From Lyophyllum atratum (taxonomy: Eukaryota; Basidiomycota; Agaricomycetes; Agaricales; Lyophyllaceae), in NCBI GenBank assembly GCA_014905825.1, contig JACGCN010000009.1:930001-994000 (forward strand): a stretch of 64,000 bases of DNA, read 5' to 3'. Positions 57,601 through 64,000 of this stretch are shown here, piece after piece. Both the position numbers and the translations under genes were made by a program. The notes under the pieces are model-generated. The model ran no database searches and was not told where the DNA came from. It worked only from the letters and a program-made list of their open reading frames with translations. Within the stretch, counting starts at the first letter, position 1. Each line of letters begins with the position of its first letter.

Positions 57601-59226
57601 GGACACAGTCAAGGAGCAGCTTCGACTTCTTCAGGTCTCTTTCGATACCTGATGGTGCATGCGTTAGCAAGAGCCATAGCAGTAGAACCGGATGCTAACC
57701 TTTGACCCAGACATACCAACTCGCGGCAATAGCAAAGATCAACAGGAAACCGATAAACAAGAAAGACTCTAGGTTATTGGCGGAGATGCGTTCTGTGGAA
57801 AAGATCATTGTGCGAACCAGCTGCCCCTGCGAGGTTCCGAATCCTGTGCGGAGTACGACGCCAAGGCAGCCACCATCGGGGGTCTTGATTGGAGCACGTA
57901 ATTCACCTATGTGATGGTTCATTTGATGGTGGATTCACATCAACGAGAATGAACGTACCAGAAGTGCCGGCTTGGAGGATCTTCGTGCCGCTGAATAGGA
58001 CTGCATTCTTATGGTTGCCATCGACGTCGAGATTTTCAGATCCATCGAGAACAAGGATAGACTCCTTTAATAGGGGAGTCGATTCGCCAGACAACATGGC
58101 CTCGTTGACGATGCACGTGCCATGGACGAGCAAGATATCAGCAGGAACGGTGGTCTCTGTCTGTTGACGGACTAGAAGCGAATCAGCTGTGGGAGGTAGC
58201 TAGTTGGGCGGATTAACATACCAACAGAAACAACATCCCCGGGGAGAAGTGCATCCGTTTGGATCTTGACCCAGTTCCCATCTCGGTAAACATTGATCTG
58301 ATAGGGAGCGACGGCCATGGTCCTGAATTCTGTCAAGGTCCTCACACGCTGAAAGGAATAGTCAGTAAAATAAACCCCACAAGCGATTTCATCAGACAGG
58401 ACTGACCTGCCAGACCACGGTGCACTCAAACACGACCAACATGAACAGGGTAAAGAGACTGTAATACCAGTATTCGTCGAGACACCATAGCGCAACGCAG
58501 AATATCTGGAATACGAAGAACGGTGCCGTGGCATGCTCGCCAAAGAGCTCCGTAAATGAGGGAATGGGGATATTGAATTCATTGCCACCATACAGATCCA
58601 ACAGGGCTGGAATATCTTGGGAGAGAAGGGCTTTGGGTTGCAGGAATGTGTTGAGTGGGGGGCGGGCAGACGAAGGATAAGGCAGACGCGCAAAGGTAAG
58701 AGGCTTGGTGGACTCGACGGTATAAGTGTCGCGCTGGTAGCCAAAAGTATAGGCGTTGACATCTGCCACGTCTTTCTTCTGGAGAGGGACTATGTCTCCC
58801 TGTCCACGGTGAGGATGGGGTACAATACGGATGCAGTTGGCTTCTTGGACAGAGTGCGCCTTGAAAAAGTCGCGTCAAGACCGTACGTGTGGTGAGTCGC
58901 GGCCACGTACCTTTCTAGTAGTGATCCATGCCCTTGCTCCTGCACTCCATTTAGTTACCAAAAAGCTTAGAGCATGCCCTGCTCCAAGCGACACGCAAGC
59001 TAGGAAGGTCCATTCTTCGCTGACGAGCCACTGGTCATACTTGACGTAGTAGGCGTAGGCGAGGAGGGGGTACAGCGACAAGAATGGGACAGTGTAGAGG
59101 TGGTAGTACCAGGGTATATATACATGCAAGCTGGCTCTCGCTATTTCGGGGGAGTTGACGGAAACGGAAGCCCTAAGTTCGAAAGTAAGTAAGATAAACC
59201 TCGGAACTAAAAAGGAAGACTTGCAT
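54627..59226 (-). CDS. SPF1: P5A-type ATPase Spf1 (ER transmembrane-helix dislocase)
   Basis: A large multi-exon minus-strand gene. The protein has an N-terminal membrane region ([20 protein letters not shown] then [13 protein letters not shown]), actuator motif LSGESTP, phosphorylation motif [18 protein letters not shown], nucleotide-binding [27 protein letters not shown] and hinge [18 protein letters not shown], then C-terminal helices ([18 protein letters not shown] and others). P5A ATPases reside in the ER and extract mis-inserted helices from the membrane. The GVALL end of the hinge and the Ala/Glu/Arg-rich tail are usual. The conserved N-terminus [15 protein letters not shown] lies upstream of the first internal Met (59129) and needs two bases from an earlier exon; AT at 59226-59225 followed by a GC donor (GCAAGT) and acceptor at 59173 would supply ATG. 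Otherwise translation starts at 59129. Confidence 0.93.
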
Positions 59227-61135
59227 TATGGGATTAGATAGTTGAGTCTAAAATCGTCGGTAGCCTAGCCTAGGGCCAGATATAAGTATAGAGGAGCGTT
59301 CCACCCGCTGGAAGGCCAGAGCAGGCGACGAGAAGAGAAGAGAAGTAAGAGAATGCGGTTTGTGTACGACCGCGACGTCGACGCAACTGCCTGAGCCTCA
59401 ACTCAAAATATTTCCACCGAAGACGTGGACTGATCACGTGATGTAAACTATTTAAGCACCACAATCGCACTCTGGCATCTGCCCCGTGGCCATTCATTTA
59501 GAACCACAATTTTCTGCCCCTCGTTTGAATTGCTCAGGTAGTTGTTTGATACAATTTTTTTTGTATGACAGTAAGCACTACATGATTATCCGAACCGATA
59601 CAGGTCTTCCTCTTGAAATATCTCCACTTTCAAGGCTTCCACCATGATTTCCATCATGATTTATCTTTTGTAACCACTAAACTTCGAGATCTAATTTATT
59701 CCCTACAGTCCAGGTCCCAGATTGCGTCGTCGCGATGAACAAATCTCTCACCGCGCATTATTGGCAAGTACTGTTAGGAACATACTCAGCAACTCCGGCC
59801 CACTTGCATCTCCTAACACTGGAAACAAAGAACGATAACTGCCACAAAAAGATTTAACAAATATTGAAAGATTATTCCAGATCTTCGATATTCTTTGAAT
59901 ATCCTTTGAGTAATGGAATATCTTTTGGATAATCTTTGCATTATTTCCCCAAGAAGATCGATTTTTGCATCCAGTGTAAGGCTTTACTACCTCAGAGTTG
60001 CTTACGCTGGCAGATTTTCGCATTCATGCACTGTCCAGCGACTCTCGCCCAGGTAAAAGGTAAACGACACTAGGTCCAGACAGGCTCTGAGATGACCCAA
60101 GCCGACCCCGTCGCACTGCGATACGCCTGATGGTGCTGGGACTACCCATCCTCGAGCTGGTTGAGCTTCGTTCCTCTTCGCAATCCCCATTGGCATGGAC
60201 GCTTCAGCATCGTAAGAGTCATGGTTGAATATGCGGCAAAGCAATCCGGCGAACCACATACCCCACCTAGTCCAGAGGTGTCCCGAAGGCTCTTTCACTG
60301 AAGGATCCGATAAGACAGAGCAGAGCGACGCCAGGATACTTGGCAGAATTTCGGATGGCTTGCACCTACGATGACCGTCAGGTCGTCTAACGCGCAAAAG
60401 GTTATCTTCGTGTGCCCCATGTCGCTACAGAACCTTTTCTTTCACTAAATCCGTGGTTACAAAAGGCGATAGGAGGGCAAGCAACGCAAGCCAAGGAACC
60501 AAGCGAAAATCTTTGCCCACTTTGTGACCACAGCAATAAGGTGGGTACCCCAGCCTGCGCCACAAGTCGTTAGAAATGACAAAGCAAGTCGGTCTGCCCA
60601 AAGATTTCAGAAGTAGACGCTGCCACCGACCAAATCCGCAGTACAGACCAAGTCAATCTTTTTATAGGGTGTCCACTCGGAGCCGTGACCATGACAATCT
60701 GTTGGTGGAATCAAGCAGTTCACGCATGGACGTTTAGTTTCCTCGAGGATGTCGCCGTTTCCTCTTCATCGTAGGGACCAAGTAGGGACGCGTGCGTAAT
60801 GGAGAACTTGGAGAGATGGTGTATATTTCTCGATATATTTGTCCTGCCCGAGATGACAGTATCGTAGGCAATACCGTATGTGGGGCACGCGTGTAGCGAA
60901 GCTCGGTGCTCATTGCGAAAGGGACGAAGAGCGAAGGAGGGGCCCTCAGGTCATGGATTTACGACAAAGTTCAAAGTGACGAAATCACTACCTGATTCTG
61001 CCAACTTTCCCACGTCAATTCACGTGAGATCCAGACGGCAAACACCGAAAAATATACACCATCGCGAAATAAGGTTTCAGCCACACTCAGCGTCGACCAC
61101 GAAATTATTCCGCATCAGCCTCAAGACTTTCGACG
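59227..61135. other. Long intergenic region, SPF1 and eL38 promoters
   Basis: About 1.9 kb between divergent genes. It contains an A/T-rich patch at 59870-59945 with repeated GAATATC.TTTG-like units, and open frames at 60002-60397 (minus, 131 codons) and 60880-61200 (plus) that show no motif. No RNA gene was recognised. Confidence 0.45.
59870..59945. repeat. A/T-rich imperfect repeats
   Basis: Three or four imperfect units of the form ATATTCTTTGAATATCCTTT / GGAATATCTTTTGGATAATC follow each other. The units partly pair as inverted repeats. Function unknown. Confidence 0.4.
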
Positions 61136-61564
61136 ATGGCGAGTTCACGTCCCTCCGTCGACCAGCCCCTTCTATAATGCTAACCCGCACGATCTCATAG
61201 CCCAAGCAAATCCGCGACATCAAGGAGTTCATCAAAATCACGCAGAGGAAGGATGCTTCCCGTATGTTCGATCTACGCATAACTAGTGGTTATCGCGGCT
61301 AACGGGGTCTTTCAACTGTGCAGAGGCGCGCATAAAGAAAATTGCGCCGAGAGTCGCTGGCGGCAAGACACAGACCAAGTTTAAGGTCCGATGCTCGCGG
61401 TACCTCTACACACTATGCGTCGACGACCCAGAAAAGGCCGATAAGCTGCAGCAGAGTCTCCCCCCTGGTGCGTGCCTAATCCATGTCCTGCAGGCTCAGT
61501 ACTGACACAGGAAAATCCAGGTCTGACCGTGGTTGAGCTCGACAAGGTTCCCAAGAAAAAGTAA
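61136..61564 (+). CDS. RPL38: 60S ribosomal protein L38 (eL38)
   Basis: Four exons (61136-61138, 61201-61261, 61324-61467, 61521-61564) encode 83 residues, matching the family. Sequence after Met is [20 protein letters not shown], then [39 protein letters not shown] and [13 protein letters not shown]. eL38 is a small protein of the 60S subunit. In this model exon 1 is the ATG alone and the first intron (61139-61200, 62 nt) uses a GC donor (ATG/GCGAGT). No GT donor restores an in-frame Met before PKQI, and no other ATG fits, so the GC-AG intron is the simplest solution. Splicing directly after the start codon is common in fungal ribosomal protein genes, but the GC donor is unusual. Confidence 0.93.
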
Positions 61565-61720
61565 ACTGGGTCCTATATCTTGGGGCGATAGATTCTGGTG
61601 CAGCCAGCTCGCACGTCGAGGAGATGCTGGAGGGGTCATTATGCTCATGTATGGTGGTCGGTAAAATTATGCATGCATGCCATATATCCATGATCAGGCA
61701 ACCTGGCTCCTCAGCTCACT

Positions 61721-61740
61721 TTCAGTTCAGTTCAGTTCAG
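61721..61740 (+). repeat. (TTCAG)4 pentanucleotide repeat
   Basis: Four perfect TTCAG units directly after the stop of the site-2 protease gene (on the opposite strand), between the convergent eL38 and protease genes. Confidence 0.9.
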
Positions 61741-61743
61741 GAT

Positions 61744-63727
61744 CTACAAATATACGTTTATTATTCCAAGCAGCGTGTAGCTTGCGAAAAGGCCTATCGT
61801 GAATCTAGGAATAAAACGGCCTAGCATTCCCTTCCACCAAACTCGCCTCCTGGATCGCCGGCGTTCTTGGGGTAGCTGGGAGGCCTCCAGGTCATACTCG
61901 TCTCGGGCTTCATCGCTGCTGTCGTCGAAGGCCATTTGCAAAATCATCTTGAGGAATTGCGACCCATCCAAGTATGGGAGGGGTAAGAGATTGAAGAAGT
62001 ATAGCGACAAGGTCCCCATCAAGAGATATCTGAGGCCATCAGTTGCTTGAGCATCGAAAGGAGTAGGTAGACCTACTCCCAGAAGATCTCAACGAAGAGA
62101 GGCAACCTAATTGGTATAATAGGGATTCTTGGTAGCAGAGTCCCAACCTGGACTGAGAAGAGTTTAGAAGAGGGGACCGCCCAACAAGGAGAAATCGTCT
62201 ACCTTCCTCCCAGATCTCTCGCGAGGGACCACTCCAAAGAATGACCTTCGCATCGCTGTCTTCCGATGCTGGATGCACCGTTAAGCGCAACAACTGCTCA
62301 CTCCTGTCTGGTCGGACACAGATTGACGTTCCTGTACAGTCCGCGGTAGATGTACACCTCTCCGTAGAGTTCGAAGAAGTCAAAATAGGTATAGAATCCA
62401 GGCATCCTTTATCTAAAGGTGAATCCATGGAGACAAAGCATGAGAGTCCGAGCGTCTTGTTGGTCGAACAGCAAGAGGCGTCGCCCTCTACGGAAAAATG
62501 AAATGACAATGGCGCACTGGAACAGGATACATGCAGCTTACCCAGGGACCCTGCGCACCATCCTAAAGGAATATGTTTATCGCCTTGATCGAGATATGAG
62601 GACCAGGTATCGTAAGATGAGTTCTGAGAACCCAACGAAGTGTCGTCTAATGCGCTAATAACGGAGCCCAGAGGTAAATATTCGTGCAGAGGTGATCGCT
62701 GATTTCCAGATGAGACTGGACTTGACATTCATGGCTGGAGAAGAAGAACTTACAGGATCAACCCCGATAACCACTCTCCCAAGTCCTGATACGTCATGAT
62801 ATCCAATTGCCCATAAAACACGCCCCAGACTTGTATAGCCGACGGAGAATAGCATACACCACAATACGAGGTTATGAAATGGACCCGCTCCGACTATTCG
62901 GGCCCGAGCGCGGGGTGCAAGGCCTTCCAGTCCGGTACTTGGAAATGTAACAAACGCCGACGGAACTGCAAGGGTGAAGGATACGCCTGTATATAGTACT
63001 GGCAGAGATTCACTGAAATATATCTAAGTAACTGGCAAAGTAGAAGGGAACATAGGGATCTCACATGGCTGCGGCAATGGCATGGCCGAACTCGTGCACT
63101 ATCTGGGCCAGGAAAACTGCGAGAAGTATCACAGGGAGGTGAGCGAGTGGGACCGTCACGCCTGGTATCTGTATGGAAATGAAATTTGCGTTTGATTCCG
63201 GAGAGTACGCACAGAAGACAGGGTGAACGCACGATAGGCTTGATCCAAGATTCGTCCCTCAGAGATTCGCCGCCATCCAACGTGTCGAGATCGCGCTTCG
63301 CGAGGTTGCCTAGACCTTCGAGAGATGCAGGCAATGCATTCAATGTCCAGATTTTGCGTGCCAAGGACACGGCAGACATCCCACTGGCCACGACAAGGAA
63401 GCCAAATGCTCCCAGCATTCCGAGGAAACTCATGACGGAACCGAGGTCGTAGCCACGCTTCAATGCCTTGCGTAATCTGGGCTTTCTTTTGAGGGAAGTC
63501 GCGAGTAGGTCATGCGAGAGATTCCATGCGGTGGTTTGGATTCGTAGGTGCAGGCCTTTGAGCACGACTTGGGTTGTCGAATCATTCCAGACACTGCGCC
63601 GACTGTAGCGGGAGCTGGTGGAGGAGGGTAGCAGGGAATGGATGTTGGAAGGTCTCAGAAGGTGGTGAACGGCATATATTGCGGCCCAGATGAGTGTCAA
63701 GACCAGGAGAGGACTGACCAACGACAT
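61744..63727 (-). CDS. Site-2 protease (M50 intramembrane metalloprotease)
   Basis: Minus strand, several exons. I start at MSLVSPLLVLTLIWAAIYAV (63727). Membrane segments follow, with a second helix region FLGMLGAFGFLVVASGMSAV. The zinc site is QIVHEFGHAIAAA (HExxH), and the third ligand is in NLLPLPYLDGSQFL (NxxPxxxxDG). Between them lie GVSFTLAVPSAFVTFPS, RARIVGAGPFHNLVLWCMLF and a lumenal Cys-rich insertion (CTSTADCTGTSICVRPDRSE) much like that of human S2P. This group cleaves membrane-bound transcription factors; the Cryptococcus relative Stp1 releases the sterol regulator Sre1. The C-terminus is charged before a last helix. A role in sterol or hypoxia response is inferred from family; an SREBP is not in this window. 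Confidence 0.92.
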
Positions 63728-64000
63728 GCAACGGACATGGAGTTCAAGGCACAAACCTGATTTCGTTAGCCGGTACGCGGCAAAACGCGACCTCCAACTT
63801 TCTCAGACTCAAAAATCAATAGAAAATCCCCTTCCCAGAGGTTGTATTCAATACAAAGTACTATAGTAGTCGAGAACGCAAGACTACAAAGTCCCTTCAC
63901 CTATCTGCGCCAGGCAGACAAGCTCAAAACGTCAAAAAACCCTGCTGAACACCACGGCTACACGTTACACTATACTGTTGTTCGCCCGCACCCCATACGA

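Noticed and set aside
60002..60397. 131-codon minus-strand frame between SPF1 and eL38
   Set aside because: No recognised domain; frame is isolated and composition is unremarkable.

Overview
The window reads as nuclear DNA of a filamentous basidiomycete, most likely a wood- or litter-decaying agaricomycete. Coding sequences are broken by many 45-70 nt GT-AG introns, genes sit close together on both strands, and the gene set (secreted cellobiose dehydrogenase with a cytochrome domain, GH18 chitinase with a chitin-binding tail, basidiomycete-only membrane proteins, short kinase-like proteins) fits a white-rot-like lifestyle. All functions are inferred by reading; no search was run.

Left part (1-21 kb): the 3' end of V-ATPase subunit E, an intron-containing tRNA-Gly(GCC), an RBM18-like RRM protein, ribosomal protein uL14, a UPF0303/DUF336 protein, a ten-exon catalase, a kinase-like gene flanked by two copies of a ~0.65 kb direct repeat, a basidiomycete membrane protein, a single-exon hypothetical protein, and the exosome helicase MTR4 divergent from it.

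Middle (21-42 kb): a secreted GH18 chitinase, the septation GTPase Spg1/Tem1, cellobiose dehydrogenase copy A (21 exons), a second tRNA-Gly(GCC), a four-TM MARVEL-like protein, an intronless tandem pair of secreted GH3 proteins, an adrenodoxin-reductase homologue (ARH1) and an AGC kinase of the YPK1/Gad8/SGK type.

Right part (42-64 kb): two tandem non-canonical poly(A)-polymerase/TUTase-like units, the first lacking the catalytic residues; COQ1 and farnesyl-diphosphate synthase placed tail to tail; cellobiose dehydrogenase copy B on the opposite strand to copy A; the ER P5A-ATPase Spf1; ribosomal protein eL38; and a site-2 protease.

Most genes are housekeeping and independent. Themes are extracellular polysaccharide turnover (two CDHs, chitinase, two GH3s), isoprenoid/sterol metabolism (FPPS, COQ1, site-2 protease), RNA metabolism (MTR4, TUTase pair, RBM18) and growth signalling (YPK, Spg1). 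The most interesting points are the duplicated CDH with conserved 9-nt and 18-nt exons, the active/degenerate nucleotidyltransferase pair, the bacterial-looking intronless GH3 pair, and several GC-AG introns, two of them at or inside the start codon.
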